A stretch of 64,000 nt of DNA from positions 3,534,001-3,598,000 of the forward strand of contig NZ_CP016895.1 in the NCBI RefSeq assembly GCF_001704115.1. The letters run 5' to 3'. Positions 54,134 to 62,467 of the stretch are shown here, one piece after another. Position numbers and translations under genes: made by a program. The stretch comes from Acinetobacter larvae. GTDB taxonomy: Bacteria > Pseudomonadota > Gammaproteobacteria > Pseudomonadales > Moraxellaceae. Below the pieces are notes generated by a model. The model searched no databases. It saw only the letters and a list, made by a program, of their open reading frames with translations, and was not told the DNA's origin. Position 1 is the first letter of the stretch. Every line of letters begins with the position of its first letter.

Positions 54134-54538
54134 TTAATAGTAAACACCTTTCAATACACAAACCAGTAGCACGATCGGACATGCCATTGATAACAACCAG
54201 ATTACTGACCTTAAACGGTCTAAATTGGCTAAATAGCAAATCCCATAAAGAACTCTAAGAATAATATAGGTTGAACCCAATAACATAATGAGGTACTGAG
54301 AGGTCACCATATATTCAGCCAATAAAATGGACGCAATAAAGAGCGGTAAACTCTCAAAACTATTTTGTTGTGCTGCATGGGCACGCGCTGCAATTCCTGT
54401 GGTATTTGCCAAAAACTGTCGAGGATTTTTATTATCTTGAGGCTTAAAACCACCCAGTAACTTCGCCAAAATTGCAAATACATAAGGTAATAAACAGGCG
54501 ATAAGTATTAAATAAACGATGCCATCTATACCAGACAT
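54134..54538 (-). CDS. MAPEG-family membrane protein
   Basis: This is a 134-residue protein of the MAPEG family (membrane-associated proteins in eicosanoid and glutathione metabolism). Four membrane helices are visible (about 6-28, 65-80, 82-102, 112-133). The family-typical ARAHAAQQNSFESLPLF near residue 51 links helices 1 and 2; in eukaryotic members this region takes part in glutathione binding. Bacterial function is unclear. It is convergent neither with ppa nor with the next gene and probably stands alone. Confidence 0.87.
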   Translation of the reverse strand: MSGIDGIVYLILIACLLPYVFAILAKLLGGFKPQDNKNPRQFLANTTGIAARAHAAQQNSFESLPLFIASILLAEYMVTSQYLIMLLGSTYIILRVLYGICYLANLDRLRSVIWLLSMACPIVLLVCVLKGVYY

Positions 54539-54704
54539 TGAAGCTTACTCTTGCATTTCTGAATATGGCTTATCATAGCACGCAGACCATGACTGCATAG
54601 TCTTATTGCACAGCAATTTGATTTTTAAACAGACTGCTTATAGTATCGCTGATGCTTATCGTGACACTGATGTGTGCCTTATTTATCCGCTGAATGGAGC
54701 GACT

Positions 54705-55109
54705 ATGAACAATCCAGATCAAGAAAAACTGTTAGATGCTTTAGCCTTACAACAAAAACGCCAAAAAAGCTTGAATCGTATTTTATGGATTGCACTGCCG
54801 GTCATTGCCCTACTCATCACGGTAATTTGTGCTAACTTCAATTGGCCTTCGACCTTGGGCACATTTATTGCACTGCTGATTGCTTTTTATGTCGTGGCAA
54901 TTTACCAAAAGCTCAATCTTTATTTCTGCTTATTTCTGGTGATGATCTATAGTCTGGTCGATATTTATCTGAGTTATCAAGGTTCTTTTCCATTGTCTGC
55001 GGTCGGTCGCCAAACAGCAACCATGCTGGTCTTTACAGGAATTATTGGGGTGAGTCGTCCAATATTAGAACGTTGGATGATGCAGAATAATAACCCAAAT
55101 AACCAATAA
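54705..55109 (+). CDS. Hypothetical membrane protein
   Basis: I recognise no family. I start at the ATG at 54705, supported by ggag at a good distance; the open frame extends about 33 codons upstream without a clear start signal. The 134-residue product has a polar Gln/Lys-rich N-terminus (about 1-26), then about four hydrophobic segments (28-45, 48-66, 70-90, 100-118), and a polar tail of Asn and Gln. It diverges from the MAPEG gene and converges on the acyl-CoA ligase gene, with a shared terminator. Confidence 0.62.
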   Translation: MNNPDQEKLLDALALQQKRQKSLNRILWIALPVIALLITVICANFNWPSTLGTFIALLIAFYVVAIYQKLNLYFCLFLVMIYSLVDIYLSYQGSFPLSAVGRQTATMLVFTGIIGVSRPILERWMMQNNNPNNQ

Positions 55110-55154
55110 GTCAGCTTTACATAGCAAGGTCTTCAAGCAAGGATAAACAAAAAT

Positions 55155-55188
55155 AAAAAACGCCAAATGATGCTTTGGCGTTTTTATT
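55155..55188. terminator. Bidirectional terminator between the hypothetical gene and the acyl-CoA ligase gene
   Basis: aaaaacgccaaa and tttggcgttttt pair over 12 bp around a 6-nt loop, with T-runs on both strands. Confidence 0.9.
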
Positions 55189-55208
55189 TTTTAAAATTTT
55201 ACGACAGC

Positions 55209-56882
55209 TTACTTACGTAGATCTTTACGTAGAATTTTACCCACGTTAGATTTTGGTAATTCATCCATAAACTCCACATAACGCGGACGTTTATAGCCTG
55301 TTAGGTTCTCTTTGGCATATGCCAACACTTCTTCAGTTGTCAGAGATGGATCTTTTTTAACCACAAAGAGTTTTGGTACTTCACCAGATTTTTCATCTGC
55401 CACACCAATCGCTGCAACTTCCAATACTTTTGGATGTGTTGCAATAACTTCTTCGATTTCAGATGGATACACATTAAAACCGGACACCAGAATCATGTCT
55501 TTTTTACGATCTACGATTTTCACAAAACCGCGATCATTCATGATGCCAATATCACCAGTACGGAAGAAACCATCACTGCTCATGACTTTCGCCGTTTCAT
55601 CAGGTCGATTCCAATAACCTTTCATGACTTGTGGACCACGAATCGAAATCTCACCCTGTTCACCAATCGCTAGATGGTTACCTTCATCATCCAAAATAGC
55701 GATATCAGTCAATGGTAATGGAATACCAATCGTGCCACTGAACTCTTCAGATGCTGGTGGATTAACACTGGCAACCGGTGATGTTTCAGATAAGCCATAG
55801 CCCTCGATAATCACCGTGCCTGTTACTTTTTTCCATGCTTCCGCTGTAGATGGCAATACCGCCATCCCCCCGCCCATGGCAATTTTCATATTGCTATGGT
55901 CAAGTTGCTTAAACTCTTCATTATGCACCAAAGCATTAAAGAGTGTATTGACTGCTGGGAAGAAGTTTGGCTTGTACTTACGTAATTCTTTAATGACCGC
56001 AGGAAGATCACGTGGATTCGGAATCAAGACGTTCGGCTGACCTTTATACATACCGTACAAAGCACAAACCATAAAGGCAAAAATATGATACAGCGGTAAA
56101 GCACAGAAAATACGGTCTTCAGGTGAACCATCGCCTGGACCAAATTTACTTTGGAAAATAGCATCACACTGCAACATATTGGAGACCAAGTTGCGATGTG
56201 TCAGCTCCGCACCTTTTGAAACCCCTGTGGTACCGCCAGTATATTGTAAAACGGCAGTATCACTTAAGGTTAATTGAGGACGTTTATACTGATTGGCACT
56301 GACTTTATTGATGGCCGTATTGAATGAGATATGTCCTGGAATATCCCATGCTGGAATTTGTTTACGCACTTTACGCAATACAAAATTGACCAATGTTCCT
56401 TTCACTAAACCAAGCATATCGCCAACAGAAGCAACGACCACATGCTTAACCGGCGTTTTTCCAATAATGGACTGATATACTGCTGCGAAGTTCTCAATAA
56501 TCACCAGTACTTCAGCACCTGAGTCATTCAACTGATGTTCTAACTCACGTGCGGTATAGAGTGGGTTAACGTTGACCAATACGAAACCGGCACGGAAAAC
56601 ACCCACAGCAACAACTGGATACTGTAGAACGTTCGGCATCATAACCGCAACACGTGTTCCTTTGGCTAGCCCTAAGCTTTGGAGATAAGCAGCAAACTTA
56701 CGACTCGCAATATCTAACTCATCAAAAGTTAATGTTTTATCCATGAAGATAAAGGCATCACGCGAGGAAAACTTTTTAAAATTTCGTTCAAAAATGTCAA
56801 GAAGTGAAGTGTTTTCTGCTGGTAATTCTACCGTCTCTGGAATACCCGTTTTATGATATTCAGCAAACCAGATTTTTTCCAT
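55209..56882 (-). CDS. fadD: Long-chain fatty-acid--CoA ligase
   Basis: This AMP-forming ligase activates fatty acids to acyl-CoA for beta-oxidation or lipid use, at the inner membrane. The 557-residue length matches E. coli FadD (561). Motifs are LQYTGGTTGVSKGAELTHRN near residue 213, the L-motif YGLSETSPVASVNPP near 359, DGFFRTGDIGIMNDRGFVKI near 435 and DRKKDMILVSGFNVYPSEIE near 459. The C-terminal PKSNVGKILRKDLR near 543 carries the catalytic lysine. The symbol is given by similarity; more than one FadD-type ligase is usual in such genomes. Confidence 0.88.
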   Translation of the reverse strand: MEKIWFAEYHKTGIPETVELPAENTSLLDIFERNFKKFSSRDAFIFMDKTLTFDELDIASRKFAAYLQSLGLAKGTRVAVMMPNVLQYPVVAVGVFRAGFVLVNVNPLYTARELEHQLNDSGAEVLVIIENFAAVYQSIIGKTPVKHVVVASVGDMLGLVKGTLVNFVLRKVRKQIPAWDIPGHISFNTAINKVSANQYKRPQLTLSDTAVLQYTGGTTGVSKGAELTHRNLVSNMLQCDAIFQSKFGPGDGSPEDRIFCALPLYHIFAFMVCALYGMYKGQPNVLIPNPRDLPAVIKELRKYKPNFFPAVNTLFNALVHNEEFKQLDHSNMKIAMGGGMAVLPSTAEAWKKVTGTVIIEGYGLSETSPVASVNPPASEEFSGTIGIPLPLTDIAILDDEGNHLAIGEQGEISIRGPQVMKGYWNRPDETAKVMSSDGFFRTGDIGIMNDRGFVKIVDRKKDMILVSGFNVYPSEIEEVIATHPKVLEVAAIGVADEKSGEVPKLFVVKKDPSLTTEEVLAYAKENLTGYKRPRYVEFMDELPKSNVGKILRKDLRK

Positions 56883-57031
56883 AATGCCATGATCTCCAAT
56901 CAGTAATCCCTAAATTTTAAAGCATTTTTTTCGCTATACATGATTTTATTTTGGCGTAGTGTGCTTGATTCCGCAGCATTTTGCACCAATTTAAAACATA
57001 TATAGCGTATTTAATAGCAATATTGCTAGCT

Positions 57032-59254
57032 TTATCTTTGAATACACAGTTTATTTACTTTTTGATAGCCACGCGGTAGTAGCTGTCCTTTGCTCGCTCT
57101 TTTTCCGATATATTGCTCTAAATCTGTGCCTCTTAACTTGACCTGTTGTTGCCCTGCAACCACAATCAAGGTCTCACCCAAATCTAGCGCTTGTACATAA
57201 AGAATCTGTTCCTGATCTGCCAGTTGCATTAACTTATTGCCCTTACCTTTATTGAGTACGGGTAATTCCTGCAAATCTAAAATGAGCATCCGCCCTGCCG
57301 AACTCACCAAAGCAATATGCGTTGTTGCGGCATTTAAGATATGGAAAGCTAACAGCTGTGCATGCTCAGGAACCGTTAAAAAAGCTTTACCGGCTTTGGC
57401 ATTGGTATCGAGATTATTGGCCTTACTAATAAAGCCATAACCAGCAGTGGTTAATGCAAATAAATCCTGATCATCATCGGCAATCAAGACCTGCACAAAA
57501 CCCACACCATTGCTTGGATTGAGCCTTGAACTCAATGGTTCACCCAAACTACGTGCTGAAGGCAGTGTGTTGATTGGCAAGGCATAACTACGCCCCGTTT
57601 GATCTAAAATATAAACTTTTTGATTGGACTTGCCTTGTGCATGACTCAGATACTGATCGCCAGCACGGAAATTGAGCTGTGTTGCATCCACATCATGCCC
57701 TTTGGCACTACGAATCCAACCTGCTTCAGATAACACCACGGTAATCGGATCTGCTGGCAGCAAATCTTGTTCTTGTATCGCTGTTGCTTCTGCACGTTGC
57801 ACAATGATTGAACGACGATCATCGCCAAAACGTTTGGCATCATCTTTTAATTCATTGATAATCAAGTTTTTTAATGACTCTGGATTTGCCAGTTGTTCAC
57901 GAATAATGGCAGCTTTGGCTTCTAGTTCATCTTGTTCACGACGAATTTCCATTTCTTCTAATTTCGCCAAATGACGTAATTTCAACTCCAAAATGGCTTC
58001 AGCTTGAATATCATCAATTTGAAAGTGCGACATCAAAACTGGCTTAGGTCGATCTTCTTCACGAATGATAGCAATGACTGTGTCGATATCTAAATAAGCA
58101 ATCAGCAAACCGGCCAAAATATGCAGACGTTTCTCGATCTTATTGAGATGATACTGCAAGCGGCGCGTCACGGTATATTTCCGAATTTCAATCCATTCTA
58201 ATAAAATACGGCGTACAGATTTGACCTGTGGTCGACCATCTGCACCAATCATATTGAGATTGACACGATAGCTTGATTCTAAATCAGTGGTGGCAAATAA
58301 GTGACTCATCACCATTTCTGCATCAACACGATTAGAACGCAATACAATGACTAAACGCGTCGGATTTTCATGATCAGATTCATCACGTAAATCAGCAATC
58401 AAAGGGAGTTTTTTGGCTTGCATTTGATCAGCAATCTGACTAATGACCTTAGCCCCAGAAACCTGATACGGCAGTTCATGGATGACGATTTCATTTTTTT
58501 CGACTTTATAAACCGCACGAACACGATAGCTTCCTCGACCAGTCGTTTGTATTTTCAACAAATCTTGTGGTGAAGTCACGATCTCTGCATGAGTCGGCAA
58601 ATCGGGTCCGGGTATATATTCGGCTATTTTTTCATCCGTCAAATTGGGATTGCGGATTAAAGCAATGGTGCCTTTGACGACTTCACGTAAATTATGTGGT
58701 GGAATGTCGGTCGCCATACCCACAGCAATACCGGTGGTACCATTCAGCAAAATATTCGGCACACGCGCAGGTAGCGTCAAAGGTTCTTTCATGGAACCAT
58801 CAAAGTTATCTTGCCAGTCACTGGTGCCTTGACCAAGTTCAGACAATAATAAATCGCTATATGCTGATAGCTTTGCTTCGGTATAACGCATGGCAGCAAA
58901 GGACTTCGGATCATCTGGTGAGCCCCAGTTGCCTTGCCCCTCGATAAAGGGATAGCGATAACTAAATGGCTGAGCCATCAACACCATTGCTTCATAACAC
59001 GCACTATCACCATGTGGATGATATTTACCCAAAACATCACCCACTGTACGTGCTGATTTTTTGGGTTTTGCTGTTGGCTTAAGTCCCAACTCGCTCATGG
59101 CATATACAATACGCCGCTGTACTGGTTTTAGACCGTCACTAATATGGGGCAATGCACGATCCATAATGACGTACATTGCATAATTTAAATAAGCTTGTTC
59201 AGTAAATTCTGCAACAGAACGGTTTTCTGTGGGATGATGCGCGAGGCTTGTCAT
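57032..59254 (-). CDS. parC: DNA topoisomerase IV subunit A
   Basis: ParC forms topoisomerase IV with ParE and unlinks daughter chromosomes. The 740-residue protein (E. coli 752) has the N-terminal winged-helix/tower with the quinolone-determining segment [16 protein letters not shown] near residue 75; the serine and glutamate most often changed in resistant strains are the wild-type residues. The active-site tyrosine lies in [11 protein letters not shown] near 119. The pentein-type C-terminal domain (about 500-740) is present but looks short and divergent from GyrA. parE is not in the window. Confidence 0.95.
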   Translation of the reverse strand: MTSLAHHPTENRSVAEFTEQAYLNYAMYVIMDRALPHISDGLKPVQRRIVYAMSELGLKPTAKPKKSARTVGDVLGKYHPHGDSACYEAMVLMAQPFSYRYPFIEGQGNWGSPDDPKSFAAMRYTEAKLSAYSDLLLSELGQGTSDWQDNFDGSMKEPLTLPARVPNILLNGTTGIAVGMATDIPPHNLREVVKGTIALIRNPNLTDEKIAEYIPGPDLPTHAEIVTSPQDLLKIQTTGRGSYRVRAVYKVEKNEIVIHELPYQVSGAKVISQIADQMQAKKLPLIADLRDESDHENPTRLVIVLRSNRVDAEMVMSHLFATTDLESSYRVNLNMIGADGRPQVKSVRRILLEWIEIRKYTVTRRLQYHLNKIEKRLHILAGLLIAYLDIDTVIAIIREEDRPKPVLMSHFQIDDIQAEAILELKLRHLAKLEEMEIRREQDELEAKAAIIREQLANPESLKNLIINELKDDAKRFGDDRRSIIVQRAEATAIQEQDLLPADPITVVLSEAGWIRSAKGHDVDATQLNFRAGDQYLSHAQGKSNQKVYILDQTGRSYALPINTLPSARSLGEPLSSRLNPSNGVGFVQVLIADDDQDLFALTTAGYGFISKANNLDTNAKAGKAFLTVPEHAQLLAFHILNAATTHIALVSSAGRMLILDLQELPVLNKGKGNKLMQLADQEQILYVQALDLGETLIVVAGQQQVKLRGTDLEQYIGKRASKGQLLPRGYQKVNKLCIQR

Positions 59255-59604
59255 ACAACCGTAAATCCTAATTCAACGTTTTGTTATAAAGTTATAATGC
59301 TATGACGCGATATACGCGAACACAAGAGCAAATCAAAAATAGCCACGACAAATTGTGACCTATTAAAGAAAGATCGCTTTTTTGTTCATCTTTAAATTGT
59401 AAATTACATTCTATTTTGCATAATAAATAGACTTAATCAAGCGCTGAACAGAATAAAAATAACATGACATGCTCTGCAGCGGATCCCACGCGACAGACCC
59501 TCTTTAACCCTATTTTTTTCAATGCTATTTTTAACCCTATTTTTTCAGTCCTATGCTTCGACCCTATTCTGCAACGTTATGTAGCCTTTGGCAAAATAGG
59601 TCGT
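59255..59604. other. Intergenic region between niaP and parC
   Basis: About 350 bp on the 3' side of niaP and upstream of parC. It has a 27-bp degenerate repeat at 59505-59585 and otherwise AT-rich sequence that must hold the parC promoter. No gene or classic terminator is visible. Confidence 0.45.
59505..59585. repeat. 27-bp degenerate tandem repeat, three copies
   Basis: The core (t/c)(a/g)accctatt occurs at 59505, 59532 and 59559, a period of exactly 27 bp. Copies one and two also share the T-run after the core. The array ends 20 bp before the niaP stop codon (minus strand). Confidence 0.75.
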
Positions 59605-60912
59605 CTATTGCAAAATCTGACCTTTGGTTTCAGTTCCTAATAACATAATAATCAAAGCAATCGCGCACAGTACCGCAGTGAACATACTAAAAACCAATTG
59701 GAAACCATTGCTAAAGCCCATCAACTGTGTGACCACCAACGGTGCCACAATACCGCCAATCCGACCAATCGCAGCAGCCCAGCCAGAGCCAAAAGCCCGA
59801 ATATGACTTGGATATTGCTCGGGTGTATAGGTATAAAGAACCCCCCATGCTCCTAAGTTAAAGAACGATAGGCAACATCCCCAAAACATGATTTGTGCAA
59901 CTTGTGTAGCTTCTCCAAAGAAATATGCCGATACAGCACACATGGCAATAAAACCGGCTAAAGTCTTCTTACGACCTAACTTTTCTACCAACCATGCGGC
60001 CACCAGATAACCTGGCAGCTGAGCCAAAATCATCAAGAGGACATATTCAAATGACTGTACGATGGTATAACCTGCTTTGACCAATAAACTGGGTAACCAT
60101 GTAAAAATTCCATAATATGAATAGACGATCCCAAACCAGATCAGCCATAACATCAGACTACGTCGTGCATATTCTGCAGACCATAATTGTTTTAGGCGTA
60201 ATTTTGGCACTTCTTTCACAACAGGCACAATGATTTGCTGGTGAACAGTTATAGCTGATTGTTTTTCAATGCTTTGTAAAATACGATGCGCTTCATCCAC
60301 ACGACCGCGATTAATCAGATAAGGAATCGATTCCGGAACTTTTCGGTAGATCACCACGGCATACAGAATCGGGATACCCCCCATCAAAAATGCCGCTTGC
60401 CAGCCATAGCTCGGAATCACAAAATAAGCAATCAATGCCGCCAAAAGCCAGCCCAAACCCCAAAAGCTTTCCAGTAATACAATGAAACGCCCCCGCACAT
60501 GGGCTGGAATATATTCACTGACCAAAGTCACTGCCACAGGCAATTGCCCACCCAGCCCTAAGCCGACAATAAATCGTAACACCAGCAAACTGCTTAAATC
60601 TGGTGCAAAGGCAGAACATGCCGTCGCTGCACTATAGACCAACAAGGTCAAGGAAAATACATTGCGTCGTCCCAAACGGTCAGCCAAAGCACCAGAGAGT
60701 ACCGCGCCAATCGCCATGCCGACAAAACCAATTGAAACAATCCAGCCTTTATCTGCAGCACTCAACCCCCACTCACTGCCGAGCTTGGTCAGGATAAAGG
60801 CGATTAAACCAGTATCCATTGCATCGAACATCCAGCCTAAACCAATCACCCACAACAGCTTGTAGTGAAATTTACCAACCGGTATGGCGTGTAAACGCGC
60901 AGTTAAATCCAT
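59605..60912 (-). CDS. niaP: Niacin (nicotinate) MFS transporter NiaP-type
   Basis: This is a 12-helix major facilitator protein predicted to import niacin for NAD synthesis. The 435-residue sequence follows characterised NiaP closely in several stretches: LGWMFDAMDTGLIAFI near residue 25, GLGLGGQLPVAVTLVSEYIP near 116, LLESFWGLGWLLAALI near 146, QSFEYVLLMILAQLPGYLVA near 287 and FNLGAWGVLYTYTPEQYPS near 347. The loop motif ADRLGRR near 76 is the MFS signature. Related aromatic-acid transporters (PcaK/BenK type) are the main alternative. Together with pncA it suggests nicotinate salvage. Confidence 0.82.
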   Translation of the reverse strand: MDLTARLHAIPVGKFHYKLLWVIGLGWMFDAMDTGLIAFILTKLGSEWGLSAADKGWIVSIGFVGMAIGAVLSGALADRLGRRNVFSLTLLVYSAATACSAFAPDLSSLLVLRFIVGLGLGGQLPVAVTLVSEYIPAHVRGRFIVLLESFWGLGWLLAALIAYFVIPSYGWQAAFLMGGIPILYAVVIYRKVPESIPYLINRGRVDEAHRILQSIEKQSAITVHQQIIVPVVKEVPKLRLKQLWSAEYARRSLMLWLIWFGIVYSYYGIFTWLPSLLVKAGYTIVQSFEYVLLMILAQLPGYLVAAWLVEKLGRKKTLAGFIAMCAVSAYFFGEATQVAQIMFWGCCLSFFNLGAWGVLYTYTPEQYPSHIRAFGSGWAAAIGRIGGIVAPLVVTQLMGFSNGFQLVFSMFTAVLCAIALIIMLLGTETKGQILQ

Positions 60913-60953
60913 GAAATTGTTCTCAATCGCAAAGGGGCTCAGGTCTGCCTTTG

Positions 60954-61610
60954 TTAACTTTCATCTTTTGATGATGCAGAGTGTTCATCATCATCTTGAT
61001 AGATAAACTTCGGCATCTCTAAACCAAAATAAATCGCAATACAACGTAAACTAAAACCAAAAATCAAGGTTGAAATAATGGTAATCTCTTGGCTAACGCC
61101 CAGATAATCACAACACCAATAAAAAATGACTGCCACAAAAGAAATACTGGCATACAGTTCTCGTCGGAATACCAAGGGCACATCATTACATAGAATATCG
61201 CGCAGAATCCCACCAGACACCCCCGTAAGAACGCCTGCGACGGCAGACACGACAAAGCCATGCCCCATTTGCAAAGCAATTTGACAGCCAATAATGGTAA
61301 AACCAATTAGACCCAAGGCATCAAGAATCAGGAAGATAGAGCGTAGATGACGCATCCATTTGGCAATAATAATCGTAAAAAATGCTGCTGCACAAGTCAG
61401 CACCAAATACTCAGGATGTTTTACCCAAGTCAGTGGATAGTGCCCCAATAACACATCACGGACTGAGCCCCCACCCAATGCGGTCACACAGGCAATCAAC
61501 ATCACGCCAAACCAGTCCATGCTGCGACGACCAGCAGACAGTGCACCTGTCATTGCTTCAGCCGTAATCGCAATAATATAAATCACCAATAACAACATGC
61601 TCGGTGTCAT
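60954..61610 (-). CDS. TRIC/UPF0126-family membrane protein (YadS-like)
   Basis: This is a 218-residue membrane protein with seven predicted helices in two inverted repeats of the TRIC/UPF0126 family. Each repeat holds the glycine-rich motif: ALGGGSVRDVLLG near residue 44 and GVSGGILRDILCN near 130. Prokaryotic TRIC proteins form potassium-permeable channels in some studies, and YadS/YicG homologues have also been linked to glycine uptake; the role here is open. The C-terminal tail is acidic and polar. It lies 41 bp upstream of niaP on the same strand. Confidence 0.88.
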   Translation of the reverse strand: MTPSMLLLVIYIIAITAEAMTGALSAGRRSMDWFGVMLIACVTALGGGSVRDVLLGHYPLTWVKHPEYLVLTCAAAFFTIIIAKWMRHLRSIFLILDALGLIGFTIIGCQIALQMGHGFVVSAVAGVLTGVSGGILRDILCNDVPLVFRRELYASISFVAVIFYWCCDYLGVSQEITIISTLIFGFSLRCIAIYFGLEMPKFIYQDDDEHSASSKDES

Positions 61611-61685
61611 CCATGCTGAACGTTAATCAAAAATAGTCACTATTTATATTAAAGTTAATATAATAATCAAACTAAAAGTATAGCT

Positions 61686-62159
61686 TTAAGCTGTTAAAAA
61701 TACTGCACAACAATGCTTAAATTTTTTATTACTCCCACAAATACATGGCTGTTTTTGTGTCCGCTGCTGTGTCACGGTAGGATCGAGAAAATACCAGCGA
61801 CCTTGCTGCAACACAAAGGCAGAGCGCTCATGATGTAACTGTGCATGTTGACCATCATGATAATGTGCATTGAAACTGACAAACGCATGTCGCTTATCGG
61901 GATGTGCTTGCTGCTCTAACAGCTCTAATGCCAACCAACGATTACGCTCACTCCATTGCTGAATCGCCGCGCGATCTAAGGCTTGTTGCTGCCCCAAAGC
62001 TGTGGTGTCACAAATATAATCGACCAAACCCAAGGCATAGGCACTATAACGTGAACGCATCAATTGTGCCGCACTGCTCGCATGTTGTTGTCCTAGATGT
62101 AACACCTGACAACACTGCTGATAACTTGCATGACCACAAGGACAAGCCTTTGATGACAT
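61686..62159 (-). CDS. YchJ-family protein with two SEC-C motifs
   Basis: This is a 157-residue cytoplasmic protein of the YchJ family, function unknown. Zinc-binding SEC-C-type motifs stand at both ends: CPCGHASYQQCC near residue 7 and CICGSNKKFKHCC near 139. The middle is an NTF2-like domain with SAAQLMRSRYSAYALGLVDY near 28 and RHAFVSFNAHYHDG near 90, as in E. coli YchJ (152 residues). The ATG at 62159 gives the expected N-terminus. It lies 75 bp upstream of the TRIC gene on the same strand. Confidence 0.87.
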   Translation of the reverse strand: MSSKACPCGHASYQQCCQVLHLGQQHASSAAQLMRSRYSAYALGLVDYICDTTALGQQQALDRAAIQQWSERNRWLALELLEQQAHPDKRHAFVSFNAHYHDGQHAQLHHERSAFVLQQGRWYFLDPTVTQQRTQKQPCICGSNKKFKHCCAVFLTA

Positions 62160-62310
62160 AAATTTACCTCTATTTCTCTAACCGAAGCACTGTTGCAGCC
62201 CGATCATCGTCTAAACGCATGATTTGCCAATAGCGCAATTTTGCCAGTATCGTAATACAAGCATGACCGTCGATTCTTAATCCAATACTTGACTAAACGC
62301 TTGACCAACG

Positions 62311-62346
62311 AATAAACCAAATAACAAGCCAAATAATAAACCAAGT
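62311..62346. repeat. 12-bp degenerate tandem repeat, three copies
   Basis: aataaaccaaat (62311-62322), aacaagccaaat (62323-62334) and aataaaccaagt (62335-62346). The period keeps reading frames open on the minus strand. Confidence 0.75.
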
Positions 62347-62381
62347 TTAAGCGCATCCAGATGCACGACTATACGATATGA

Positions 62382-62414
62382 AAAAACCAATCAACGCCAA
62401 GCTGATTGGTTTTT
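62382..62414 (-). terminator. Terminator of the TerC-CBS gene
   Basis: aaaaaccaatca and tgattggttttt pair over 12 bp around a 9-nt loop, with A- and T-runs on both sides. It lies 50 bp past the stop. Confidence 0.88.
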
Positions 62415-62467
62415 ATAATGTCTAATGTCGCGCAACAGACTGAGTCTGCTTGAAGCTTTCGTCTACG

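Larger units (their letters stand above)
62160..62467. other. Intergenic region between the TerC-CBS gene and ychJ
   Basis: About 310 bp. It contains the terminator at 62382-62414 and a 12-bp tandem repeat. On the minus strand a GTG-started frame of 29 codons (62366-62277) runs through the repeat and would encode a glycine-rich hydrophobic peptide (GLLFGLLFGLFVG core). No Shine-Dalgarno sequence is visible, so it is not called a gene. Confidence 0.45.

Noticed and set aside
57032..59254. Quinolone-resistance change in parC
   Set aside because: The key serine and glutamate of the quinolone-determining segment are the usual wild-type residues.
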